Source: an uncultured Clostridia bacterium
Lineage (GTDB): Bacteria > Bacillota > Clostridia > UMGS1883
DNA: 14,436 nucleotides
Direction: 5' to 3'
NCBI GenBank assembly: GCA_947630525.1
Contig: CANRHW010000015.1
Coordinates: 1-14,436, forward strand
In this document: positions 1 to 7,092 of the stretch, piece after piece
Position numbering within the stretch: position 1 is the stretch's first letter
How the letters are laid out: each line of letters begins with the position of its first letter
The notes under the pieces: model-generated
What the model saw: only the letters and a program-made list of their open reading frames with translations
Databases searched by the model: none
What the model was told of the DNA's origin: nothing
Made by a program: the position numbers and the translations under genes

Positions 1-1428
1 CCAGAATTCATCGGCCTTAGCCTTGCGCTCTTCAACGGCAACCTCCTTGATGGAGCCGATAGCCTTTTTGCCGCGGCGGTCCTCGCGGATATTAACTATC
101 TTGAGACGTACCTCGTTGCCAACCAGAGAGGACAAATCGCTTGTATACCTTTCGGCGGCCATGGAAGCGGGCACGAATACCCGGCAGCCGTTGGTGGATA
201 CGATAATGCCGCGGTTAACGTCCTCGACAACCTTGCCTTCAAGAACCTCGCCGTTCTCATAAGCGGCCTCGATGGTTTTCCATCCCTTGATGGCGTCGAT
301 TTTCTTCTTAGAGAGCTTAACGCCGTCAATATCGCTTACGCGAATAACGAACACCTCTATTTCGTCGCCCACGTGGCACACGGTCTCGGGATCAACGCCG
401 GGATCGTCGGTAAGTTCTTCGGCCGCTATTACGCCTTCCATTTTATAGCCCAGGTCAACGTAAACCTCTGTGGGGGTCACGCGTACCACTTTGCCAACCT
501 TTATATCACCGGTGTTGAGAGTAACTATCGACTGCTCGTACTGCTCCAACGCCTCAGCGAAGGACTGGTCTCCTTTCTCTTGAATGTTCTTTGCCTGTTC
601 GTCTACCATAATGTAAACCTCCTTAATTATCCAATCCGGAGTAGATGCTCCGGCGGTTATACCTATCAAGTCCCCTTTAAGCTCATGGGCGGGGAGTTCC
701 CACGCGCCTTCCACAAGAAAGGTGTTCCCGCAGCGGCGGCGGGCGATGTCGTAAAGCTTTTTTGTATTGGAGCTGTTTTTGCCGCCAATAACGATAAAGC
801 TGTCGCTTTCCTCCGCCAAAAGAGCCGCTGCCTTTTGGCGCTCATTCGTAGCACTACATATTGTATCAAAAACAAGGGTGGTTTTGCAAGTGTTTTTTAT
901 AATTTTTGTGATTTTTTTCCAAATTTCTCTTTCAAAAGTGGTCTGAGAAACGACACATCCATTTTCCAATATGTCTTTGGACAGTTTTTCGCACTCTTCC
1001 TCGGTGGCAATAACCGTCGCGCTGTTGCCGCACCAGCCGTTAATCCCAATTACCTCGGGATGGGTGCGGTCTCCGATGATAATAATATTCTTCCCGGCGC
1101 GGTGATTTTCGCTGACGATATTGTGAATTTTTTTTACAAAAGGGCAGGTGGCGTCTATATAATTGACACCCTTTTCCTTAAGCATATCCTCCACCTGCCG
1201 GGGAACGCCATGGCTGCGTATGACAACGGTCTCGCCGGGGAGCGCCTCGTCCGGGCCGTCGATGGTTCTGACGCCCTTAGCCGCCAACTGCTCCACGACC
1301 TGGCTGTTGTGGATAATGGGGCCGAGAGTCGCTATCCTCGCGTGGTCGGCAATGCCTTTTTCCACCAGCTCAATGGCCCGGCTCACGCCGAAGCAGAACC
1401 CCGCCCGGGGCGCAATGCGGGCCCTCAT
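1..1428 (-). CDS. ispH: IspH (HMBPP reductase) fused to S1 RNA-binding domains, 3' end beyond the window
   Basis: The frame is open for 476 codons from ATG 1428 to the left edge with no stop. Residues 1 to about 275 are IspH, the [4Fe-4S] enzyme that makes IPP and DMAPP in the last step of the MEP isoprenoid pathway. Visible signatures are AGFCFGV with cluster Cys12, DATCPFVKK with Cys95, FDTICSATNERQ with Cys191, and HPEVIGINGW. After ITAGASTPDWIIKEV the chain continues without a break into S1 domains: one at about 305-376, a second at about 393-465, then a charged linker cut by the edge. Fusions of IspH to S1 repeats are an established clostridial arrangement, usually with about four S1 domains, so roughly a third of the protein is probably missing here. 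The start overlaps the plsC stop as ATGA, implying translational coupling. Function of the IspH part is certain from motifs; the role of the S1 part (translation or mRNA binding) is family inference. Confidence 0.96.
   Translation of the reverse strand, partial: MRARIAPRAGFCFGVSRAIELVEKGIADHARIATLGPIIHNSQVVEQLAAKGVRTIDGPDEALPGETVVIRSHGVPRQVEDMLKEKGVNYIDATCPFVKKIHNIVSENHRAGKNIIIIGDRTHPEVIGINGWCGNSATVIATEEECEKLSKDILENGCVVSQTTFEREIWKKITKIIKNTCKTTLVFDTICSATNERQKAAALLAEESDSFIVIGGKNSSNTKKLYDIARRRCGNTFLVEGAWELPAHELKGDLIGITAGASTPDWIIKEVYIMVDEQAKNIQEKGDQSFAEALEQYEQSIVTLNTGDIKVGKVVRVTPTEVYVDLGYKMEGVIAAEELTDDPGVDPETVCHVGDEIEVFVIRVSDIDGVKLSKKKIDAIKGWKTIEAAYENGEVLEGKVVEDVNRGIIVSTNGCRVFVPASMAAERYTSDLSSLVGNEVRLKIVNIREDRRGKKAIGSIKEVAVEERKAKADEFW
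607..624 (-). promoter_or_regulatory. Internal Shine-Dalgarno plus in-frame ATG at the IspH/S1 junction
   Basis: Inside the fusion gene, AAGGAGG at 624-618 is followed by an 8-nt spacer and an ATG at 609-607 in the same frame as IspH (codon 274), giving MVDEQAKNIQEKG. This is as good as any gene-start RBS in the window and lies exactly where the IspH domain ends. The AAG GAG G part also encodes the Lys-Glu of the IspH C-terminus, so protein constraint alone could produce it. A 6-bp hairpin (CCGGAG/CTCCGG, loop 6 nt, 636-653) sits 11 nt upstream of it. A separate S1-only product is an inference. Confidence 0.5.
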
Positions 1429-2015
1429 GCGGCTTTCTCCCCGTCAAAGGAATATATGGACGACATAAGCTCCGCCGCCAACCGTTCCAATGTCTCGGCG
1501 TCGGGAGAGGTCTCATAGTATTCCTCGTAGGAAATGGGCTGCCCGAAATATATTTTAAGTCCGCCGAACGGCCTGTATTTTCCATTGGTATAAACGGGCA
1601 CAATGGGCGTCCGGGCCTTAATGGCAATGCGTATTATGCCGGGATTTACCTTTTTTTCTCCCGCGGCGCGAACTCTGGTTCCCTCCGGGAAAACGAGGGT
1701 AGTGCCGCCGCCGGCAAGCAGCTTAAGCGTGGCCATGACGGCGCCGGCGTCGCCCTTGCCCCTGCGTATGGGATAAGCGCCGAGGGATTTTATGAGACGG
1801 CCGAATAGAGGATAGTGAAAAAGCTCCTCCTTAGCCATTATTGACATACGTCTTGGGCTGGCGGCCGCCACCGCCGGAGGATCAAAATAGCTGCGGTGAT
1901 TTGAACACATCAAAACCCCGCCCTGTGCCGGAACATTTTCCCTGCCGTAGGCTCTCATCAAAAACACGACTTTATAAAAAAACGTTACGGCGGCTCTGGC
2001 GATCTTATAAAACAT
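1425..2015 (-). CDS. plsC: 1-acyl-sn-glycerol-3-phosphate acyltransferase (PlsC/LPLAT family)
   Basis: The protein has 196 residues. It carries the acyltransferase block I NHRSYFD (His40-X4-Asp45, the catalytic HX4D pair) and block III FPEGTR (109-114), with a hydrophobic N-terminus (about 5-20) that probably holds it at the membrane. The family transfers an acyl chain to the sn-2 position of lysophosphatidic acid, giving phosphatidic acid for phospholipid synthesis. The start at 2015 has AAGGAG seven bases upstream and lies inside the end of cmk (11-nt overlap); the stop overlaps the ispH start as ATGA. The order cmk-plsC-ispH/S1 is a familiar clostridial arrangement. The length is at the short end of the family, but both catalytic blocks are present. 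Exact acyl-donor preference cannot be read from the sequence. Confidence 0.93.
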   Translation of the reverse strand: MFYKIARAAVTFFYKVVFLMRAYGRENVPAQGGVLMCSNHRSYFDPPAVAAASPRRMSIMAKEELFHYPLFGRLIKSLGAYPIRRGKGDAGAVMATLKLLAGGGTTLVFPEGTRVRAAGEKKVNPGIIRIAIKARTPIVPVYTNGKYRPFGGLKIYFGQPISYEEYYETSPDAETLERLAAELMSSIYSFDGEKAA

Positions 2016-2688
2016 GAGCCTTCTCCTTTATATATGAAATAACCGCGTTCATCCCCTGTTCGAGAGTGTAACCGGTGGTGTCGATGAGATGAGCGTCCGG
2101 CGCCTGGCAAAGGGGCGAGACTTCACGGTGCATATCGTCATAATCCCGCTTTTCTATATCGGCCTTAACTTCGTCAAACGGAACTTCGGAGCCCATTTCG
2201 CGCAGCTGCTCCACGCGGCGGCGGGCCCTGTCGTCCACCGACGCGGTGAGATATATTTTCACGGCGGCGTCGGGCAGCACGTGCATACAAATATCCCTGC
2301 CGTCCATAACGACGCTCTGCCGGCGCGCAAGCTCCTGCTGGAAAGCCACAAGGGCCTTCCTGACCTGGGCATGGGCGGAGACCTTGCTGGCCGCCATGGA
2401 TATCTCGGGCCGCCTTATGTCGTCGGAAACATCCCTGTTGCCCATAAAAACGTGCTGTACGCCGTCGATATATTCTATTTTCATGCCAATTTCATCCAAA
2501 AGCCGGCTCAGAGCATCGCCGTCGTCCATATCCGTGCCGCGCTCATAGGCGGCAAGACCAAGGGTGCGGTACATTGCGCCGGTGTCAACGTAGGTAAAGC
2601 CCAGCTCCGCCGCCGCGGCCCGGGCAATGGTGCTTTTTCCGGCCCCGGAGGGCCCGTCGATAGCCACGCTGATAACTTTCACTCTCAC
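2005..2688 (-). CDS. cmk: Cytidylate kinase (GTG start)
   Basis: This is a 227-residue (d)CMP kinase, making CDP/dCDP from CMP/dCMP and ATP in the cytoplasm. It shows the P-loop GPSGAGKST (12-20), the DTGAMYR nucleotide-monophosphate motif (36-41), ISMAASKVS (96-104), GRD (130-132), and a C-terminal segment with DYDDMHREVSPL matching the family. Length is normal. The start is GTG at 2688, because the ATGs at 2693 and 2690 are out of frame; AAGGA at 2698-2694, which overlaps the stop codon of the upstream flavoprotein gene, serves as RBS. A second GTG at 2682 is possible and changes only two residues. Oddity: the usual GRDIGT is GRDICM (130-135) here. Upstream gap is 8 nt and the downstream end overlaps plsC, so it is mid-operon. 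Confidence 0.95.
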   Translation of the reverse strand: MRVKVISVAIDGPSGAGKSTIARAAAAELGFTYVDTGAMYRTLGLAAYERGTDMDDGDALSRLLDEIGMKIEYIDGVQHVFMGNRDVSDDIRRPEISMAASKVSAHAQVRKALVAFQQELARRQSVVMDGRDICMHVLPDAAVKIYLTASVDDRARRRVEQLREMGSEVPFDEVKADIEKRDYDDMHREVSPLCQAPDAHLIDTTGYTLEQGMNAVISYIKEKAHVL

Positions 2689-2696
2689 ATCATTCC

Positions 2697-3905
2697 TTAT
2701 ATGTTATTTCCCGCCAGACGCCCCGTAGAAAAGGCTATCTGGAGGTTAAATCCGCCGGTGTACGCGCTGACGTCCAGCACTTCCCCGGCAAAAAACAAGC
2801 CTTTAACAAGCCGGCTCTCCATAGTAGAGGGGTCAACCTCACGGACGTTCACGCCGCCGCAGGTGATTATGGCTTCATTCAGCGGGCGGTAGCTTTCGGC
2901 CGTAAAGTCAAGGTTTTTCAAAAGGCGAACAAGGCCGCGGCGCTGCTCCTTTGTTACGGAATTAATTTTCACATGGGCCGGTATGCCCGACCTTTCGACT
3001 ATATACGGTATCATTTTTGCCGGCAGGAGAGCCCCAAGGGAATTTACAAAATCGCGGTTGACATTTTCGCCAAAGTCGCGAAGCACACGCTCGTTAAGCT
3101 TTTCCTCAGTAAGCGCGGGTTTAAGGTCAATTATAAGGCGGCAGCCCCTCGGCTCCCTGCCCATATGGCCCGAAGCGGAAAGTATCATTGGCCCGCTGAG
3201 GCCGAAATGGGTAAAAAGCAGCTCTCCAAAATCGGTATAAATGACCCGGCCATTCGCATTTTTGACCGTTAACGCGGCGTTTTTTAGGCTAAGCCCTTGC
3301 AGCCGGTCCGTCGGCTCGACGGTGACAATGGGTATAAGGGACGGATAAATGTCCGTCACGCTGTGGCCCAGCATTCGGGCCAGCTTATAACCGTCGCCGG
3401 TGGAGCCGGTCTGGGCGTAGCTCATGCCGCCGGTGGCTATCACCGCCCCGTCGCACGGGTAAAAGCCCTTTTCGCCCCGAACGCCTGTAACGGCGTCCTT
3501 TTCGGCGGTTATCCCGGTTGCTCTGTCGCGGACGATGCGCACGCCCGCCTGCCTGAGCCGGCGCAGCATGGCGTCAACCACGTCATAAGCCCTGTCGCTG
3601 ACCGGAAAGACCCTGTCCCCCCGTTCGACTTTGAGCGGAACCCCGCTGTTTTCAAAAAAATCGACCGTATCGTGATTTGTAAAACCATAGACGGCGCTGT
3701 AAAGAAAGCTGCCGTTGGCCGGAACGTTATCGAAAAAATCCTCGGTGGGGCAGGCGTTGGTGACGTTGCAGCGGCCCTTGCCGGTAATGGCCAGCTTGCG
3801 GCCCACTTTTTCGTTACGCTCCAGCAGAGTAACGCTTTCGCCCCGTTCACCGGCGGCAATGGCCGCCATCATTCCGGCGGGGCCCCCGCCGATAACCACT
3901 TTCAT
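2697..3905 (-). CDS. BaiN/HI0933-family NAD(P)/FAD-dependent oxidoreductase
   Basis: The 402-residue protein begins with an FAD-binding Rossmann motif, GGGPAG (6-11), followed by LLERNEKVGRKLAITGKGRCNVTN, the hallmark of the HI0933/YhiN/YtfP flavoprotein family. A second nucleotide-binding signature, VIATGGMSYAQTGSTGDGY, lies mid-protein, and the C-terminus has CGGVNVREVDPSTMES and LFFAGEVLDVSAYTGGFNLQ, which close the FAD site. Full length for the family. The physiological substrate is not established for most members; BaiN of bile-acid-transforming clostridia is one named relative, but nothing here ties this copy to bile acids. The start overlaps the methyltransferase stop as ATGA, and cmk follows after 8 nt, a neighbourhood seen repeatedly in Clostridia, so this is likely a housekeeping gene. 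Confidence 0.9.
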   Translation of the reverse strand: MKVVIGGGPAGMMAAIAAGERGESVTLLERNEKVGRKLAITGKGRCNVTNACPTEDFFDNVPANGSFLYSAVYGFTNHDTVDFFENSGVPLKVERGDRVFPVSDRAYDVVDAMLRRLRQAGVRIVRDRATGITAEKDAVTGVRGEKGFYPCDGAVIATGGMSYAQTGSTGDGYKLARMLGHSVTDIYPSLIPIVTVEPTDRLQGLSLKNAALTVKNANGRVIYTDFGELLFTHFGLSGPMILSASGHMGREPRGCRLIIDLKPALTEEKLNERVLRDFGENVNRDFVNSLGALLPAKMIPYIVERSGIPAHVKINSVTKEQRRGLVRLLKNLDFTAESYRPLNEAIITCGGVNVREVDPSTMESRLVKGLFFAGEVLDVSAYTGGFNLQIAFSTGRLAGNNI

Positions 3906-4657
3906 AACGGCGCCTCTTTTCCCTGTTCACGGGCCACAAACATTACGCGCTGGCTGTTTTCTCTGGGCTTTTGCATGGTCAGCTCGTGGAACACGCCCTC
4001 CACCTTAAGCCCCGCTCCCTCTAACATTCCCGTTAGCTCTCCTACGCTATAGGCCCGCTCGGTGTGGACTTCGTCAAAACGGCGGTAGCCTTCGCCGTCC
4101 TTTTCAAAAAAAGTTAGGTAAAAATCGCAGAGCCTGGCCTTTTTGTCATAAAAATTTTGCCACGCCCAGAAAACCCCGTCACTTTCGCCGGTAAAGGCGT
4201 TGCTGCCAAGGATTGTGCCAAGCTTATATTCCGTGTTCACGTCAAAAATAAACAGGCCGCCGGGCTCAAGGTAATTGTTCGCCAGTCTGAACACCCGCTT
4301 CAGGTCGTTTTTATTGGTGACGTAATTCATGCAGTCAAGGCTGCTTACGATAAAATCCACCGTGCCGTACAGCTCAAAATCCCTCATGTCCTGATTAAGA
4401 TAAAGAATGTCGAGCCCCTCCGCGGCGGCTTTTTCTTTGGCGACCGCCAGCATATCCGCCGACAGGTCCACGCCTATCATATCGGCGCCCCGGCGGGCAA
4501 GCTCCATGGTTATGGCCCCGGTGCCGCAGCCCAAGTCAAGGCCAAGCCCGGCCCTGCACCCGAAGCGGCGGAACAGGCGGTAATATTGGTCCGCCCACTT
4601 ACCGTAGGGCACATCGTCCATAAGTCTGTCGTATACGTGAGCAAAGCCTCCGTACAT
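3902..4657 (-). CDS. Class I SAM-dependent methyltransferase
   Basis: The 251-residue protein has motif I LDLGCGTG (40-47), an acidic residue after strand 2 (GVDLS, about 62-66), a DMRDFEL stretch (motif II region), and a post-motif PGGLFIFDV, all typical of the seven-strand Rossmann methyltransferases. The N-terminus MYGGFAHVYDRLMDDVPY resembles the YqeM-like group found widely in Firmicutes. The substrate cannot be deduced. ATG 4657 is preceded by AGGTGG (4670-4665), directly beside an 11-bp inverted repeat. It is the first gene of the tight cluster running to ispH. I find no clear SigA promoter just upstream, so it either reads through from pcrA or uses a promoter I cannot recognise. Confidence 0.88.
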   Translation of the reverse strand: MYGGFAHVYDRLMDDVPYGKWADQYYRLFRRFGCRAGLGLDLGCGTGAITMELARRGADMIGVDLSADMLAVAKEKAAAEGLDILYLNQDMRDFELYGTVDFIVSSLDCMNYVTNKNDLKRVFRLANNYLEPGGLFIFDVNTEYKLGTILGSNAFTGESDGVFWAWQNFYDKKARLCDFYLTFFEKDGEGYRRFDEVHTERAYSVGELTGMLEGAGLKVEGVFHELTMQKPRENSQRVMFVAREQGKEAPL

Positions 4658-4670
4658 ACAGTCACCACCT

Positions 4671-4704
4671 TTTTACCATAAGTTTGCAAAAATTTATGGT
4701 AAAA
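4671..4704. repeat. Perfect 11-bp inverted repeat before the methyltransferase RBS
   Basis: TTTTACCATAA (4671-4681) and TTATGGTAAAA (4694-4704) are exact reverse complements separated by 12 nt. The spacer contains a further palindrome, TTTGCAAA (4683-4690), offset by one base from the outer centre. The element lies 14-47 nt upstream of the methyltransferase ATG, and its near arm abuts the AGGTGG ribosome binding site. It could be an operator for a dimeric repressor or a leader-RNA hairpin controlling access to the RBS. No T-tract follows, so a terminator is unlikely. Confidence 0.6.
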
Positions 4705-4767
4705 TCGCGCATCGCCGTTTCCGAGCTTAGGCAATGAGGAAAATTTCGGCGGCGCGTAAAATCAAAT

Positions 4768-4806
4768 ATAGAATAAAATAAAATCTTGATTTTTATTTTA
4801 TTCTAT
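4768..4806. repeat. Perfect 16-bp A/T-rich inverted repeat after pcrA
   Basis: ATAGAATAAAATAAAA (4768-4783) and its exact reverse complement (4791-4806) flank a 7-nt loop, beginning 18 nt after the pcrA stop codon. In the minus-strand transcript this gives a 16-bp stem with a single G-C pair. It could serve as an atypical transcription terminator or 3'-stabilising stem for pcrA, but it lacks the GC-rich stem and following U-run of a standard intrinsic terminator. An operator role is also possible. Apart from this and the other repeat, 4658-4824 holds no gene that I can see. Confidence 0.55.
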
Positions 4807-4824
4807 CATATATTTTTGCGTTTG

Positions 4825-7020
4825 TCAATTTATCTTTGTCAGTTTTGCGTAAAGACCCAGCAGATTTTTTTCGCCAACACTTTTGAAATTTATCTTGTAG
4901 TGGACGTCGTTGCCCATTGGCTGGGCCGAAAGTATGACGCCCTCGCCAAATTTGGCGTGGCTGACCAAATCGCCGGCTTTGAGTTCCAAATTGCCGGCGG
5001 GCCTGTGCCGTTCCGGCTCGGCGGTGACCGTGGCAACCGGCATGGATTTTGGCTTTTGGCGCATCTGAGAAAGGGTTTCGCGAAGCTGCTCCCGGCGGGC
5101 CTGCAATTCCTCGCGGGCGTCGGTCATTTCATACAGTTCCTCCGGTATCTCGTCCAAAAACCGGGACGGTTTGTATACCGACGTTTTGCCAAAGACCATT
5201 CTGCTGTGAGAGCCGGTCAGATACAGGCGCTTTTGCGCGCGAGTGATGGCCACGTAGCATAGCCGCCGCTCCTCCTGTAGCTCTTCGGGATCGTACATGG
5301 CCTTGACGCTGGGGAAAACTCCGTCGTCAAAGCCGCAGACGATGACCACCGGGAATTCCAGACCCTTTGACGCGTGCATGGTCATCATCACCACGGCGTC
5401 AAGGTCCTCGTCATAATTATCCACGTCGCTGACCAACACAAGGTTGTCCATATAATCGTCAAAGTTAGGGTCGTCCACGGTTTCGCCGTAGTGCGACGCG
5501 CCGCTAATGAGCTCGCCTATATTTTCGGCCCGCTCCACGCCTTTGTCGTCCTTTTCAAGAGAAAGGGCGTAGCCGCTGTCTTTGTACACCCTGTCCACCA
5601 GCTCGTCAATGGGAATTTCTCCCACCAGAGAGCGGAGGTTTTTTATAATCTCATAAAATTCCGCCACGCCGCCCTTGAGCTCATCGATATGCCCCTCTAT
5701 AGCTCTGTAAAGGCTGACGTTTTCTCTTGCGGCAAAAGCATTTATCGTATCCATGGTGACCTTGCCGATTTTCCGCGACGGCACGTTGATTATCCTGCGG
5801 AGGCTGATATCGTCGTCAGGGTTTTTTATAAGCCTGAGATATGCCACCATGTCCCTTATCTCTTTGCGGTCATAGAACCGTAGCCCCGACAGCACCCTGT
5901 AGGGCAGGGCCTCGCGCATGAAAACATCTTCGATGACCTTGGACGAGGATTTTGCTCTGAACAAAATCGCTATATCCCCATATCGATAGCCGTCGGCGGC
6001 CAGCTCACGAACCCGGCCGACTATATAATCGGCCTCGTCGTAGTCGTTATTGGCACGGTAGGCCTGTATCTTTTCACCGCCGCCGTCCTCAGTCCACAAG
6101 CGTTTCCCCTTGCGGCCCGCGTTGTTTTTTATAACGCCGTTCGCGGCGTCGAGTATATTCTGGGTCGAGCGGTAATTCTGCTCCAGCCTAATCACTTTGG
6201 CGCCCGGGAAAGCTTTTTCAAACTCCAGTATATTCGTTATATCCGCCCCGCGGAACCGATATATGCTCTGGTCGTCGTCGCCGACCACGCATATATTTTT
6301 ATGTTCGCCCGCCAGCAACAGGACAAGCTCGTTCTGGGCGGCATTGGTATCCTGATACTCGTCCACAAGAATGTATCTGAACTTGTTTCTATACTTATCC
6401 AAAACGTCGGGGCAGTCCTTAAATAGCCGCACCGTAAGCATTATGAGGTCGTCAAAGTCCAAATCGTTGGACGCACGGAGCTTTTCCTGATAACGGGCGT
6501 AAATGCGCCCCATCTGGGACAGGCGAAATTCGGTGGCAAACTCCCGCCGGTAATCCTCGGGCGTCATCAGCTTGTCTTTGGCCCCTGAAATTTCGGCCAG
6601 CACTGCCCTTGGCGGAAATTCATCCTCGCTGAGCCGCAGCTCCTTTATGCACTCTTTGACCAGGTTTTTCTGATCGTCGGCGTCGATTATGTTGAAATTG
6701 CTTTTATATCCTATCCGCTCAATGTCCCGGCGCAGTATGCGCACGCAGGCGGAGTGGAAAGTACGCACCCACATATCGCCGGCGGCGGCCCCCACAAGGG
6801 CCTCTACCCTGTCGGCCATCTCCTTGGCGGCCTTGTTTGTAAAGGTTATGGCCAATATATTCCAAGGCGCCACGCCCTTTTCTTCAAGCATATAGGCTAT
6901 GCGGTAGGTCAGCACCCGGGTCTTGCCGCTGCCGGCCCCCGCAAGCACAAGTACGGGTCCCTCGGTAGCCGTGACCGCCTCCCGCTGGGGCCCGTTAAGT
7001 TGATTAAGAAGTTCGCTCAT
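4825..7020 (-). CDS. pcrA: ATP-dependent DNA helicase PcrA (UvrD/Rep superfamily 1A)
   Basis: This 731-residue protein is a 3'-5' SF1A helicase used in nucleotide excision repair, plasmid replication and removal of stalled RNA polymerase or RecA filaments. It shows the Q motif (Gln12), Walker A GAGSGKT (28-34), TFTNKAAKEM (motif Ia), Walker B DEYQDTN (220-226), GDDDQSIYRFRGA (motif III, 247-259), NYRS (282-285), TMHASKGLEFPVV (motif V) and YVAITRA (motif VI). The last 55 or so residues (LKAGDLVSHAKFGEGVI onward) form the Tudor-like tail that binds RNA polymerase in Gram-positive PcrA. Length is typical. ATG 7020 has a rather distant AAAGG (7037-7033). It stands 72 nt after the transketolase genes with a 23-bp palindrome between, so it may be cotranscribed with them or separately controlled. 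Confidence 0.97.
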   Translation of the reverse strand: MSELLNQLNGPQREAVTATEGPVLVLAGAGSGKTRVLTYRIAYMLEEKGVAPWNILAITFTNKAAKEMADRVEALVGAAAGDMWVRTFHSACVRILRRDIERIGYKSNFNIIDADDQKNLVKECIKELRLSEDEFPPRAVLAEISGAKDKLMTPEDYRREFATEFRLSQMGRIYARYQEKLRASNDLDFDDLIMLTVRLFKDCPDVLDKYRNKFRYILVDEYQDTNAAQNELVLLLAGEHKNICVVGDDDQSIYRFRGADITNILEFEKAFPGAKVIRLEQNYRSTQNILDAANGVIKNNAGRKGKRLWTEDGGGEKIQAYRANNDYDEADYIVGRVRELAADGYRYGDIAILFRAKSSSKVIEDVFMREALPYRVLSGLRFYDRKEIRDMVAYLRLIKNPDDDISLRRIINVPSRKIGKVTMDTINAFAARENVSLYRAIEGHIDELKGGVAEFYEIIKNLRSLVGEIPIDELVDRVYKDSGYALSLEKDDKGVERAENIGELISGASHYGETVDDPNFDDYMDNLVLVSDVDNYDEDLDAVVMMTMHASKGLEFPVVIVCGFDDGVFPSVKAMYDPEELQEERRLCYVAITRAQKRLYLTGSHSRMVFGKTSVYKPSRFLDEIPEELYEMTDAREELQARREQLRETLSQMRQKPKSMPVATVTAEPERHRPAGNLELKAGDLVSHAKFGEGVILSAQPMGNDVHYKINFKSVGEKNLLGLYAKLTKIN

Positions 7021-7051
7021 TTAAATGAAATACCTTTCCAGCGGCAACAGA

Positions 7052-7074
7052 GCGGGGATAATGATTATCCCCGC
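7052..7074. repeat. Perfect 23-bp palindrome with Fur-box-like core between tkt and pcrA
   Basis: GCGGGGATAAT (7052-7062) is mirrored exactly by ATTATCCCCGC (7064-7074) around G7063. The central 15 bases, GGATAATGATTATCC, match the Bacillus-type 7-1-7 Fur box TGATAATnATTATCA at all but the two outermost positions. As RNA it also makes a 10-bp GC-capped hairpin with a 3-nt loop in the transketolase-pcrA intergenic region. On the minus strand the bases after it are TCTGTTGCC, a poor U-tract, so an intrinsic terminator is only moderately supported. It lies 32-54 nt upstream of the pcrA ATG. Confidence 0.6.
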
Positions 7075-7092
7075 CGTTACCGTTATTGTGTT

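Noticed and set aside
373..1518. 381-codon open frame on the plus strand
   Set aside because: It is a shadow of the ispH-S1 fusion, whose minus-strand frame carries all three IspH cysteines and two S1 domains and is open to the window edge.
2089..4052. Two plus-strand frames of about 250-270 codons (2089-2892 and 3297-4052)
   Set aside because: Antisense to cmk and the BaiN-like gene; low-complexity, His/Gly/Ala-rich translations without domains.
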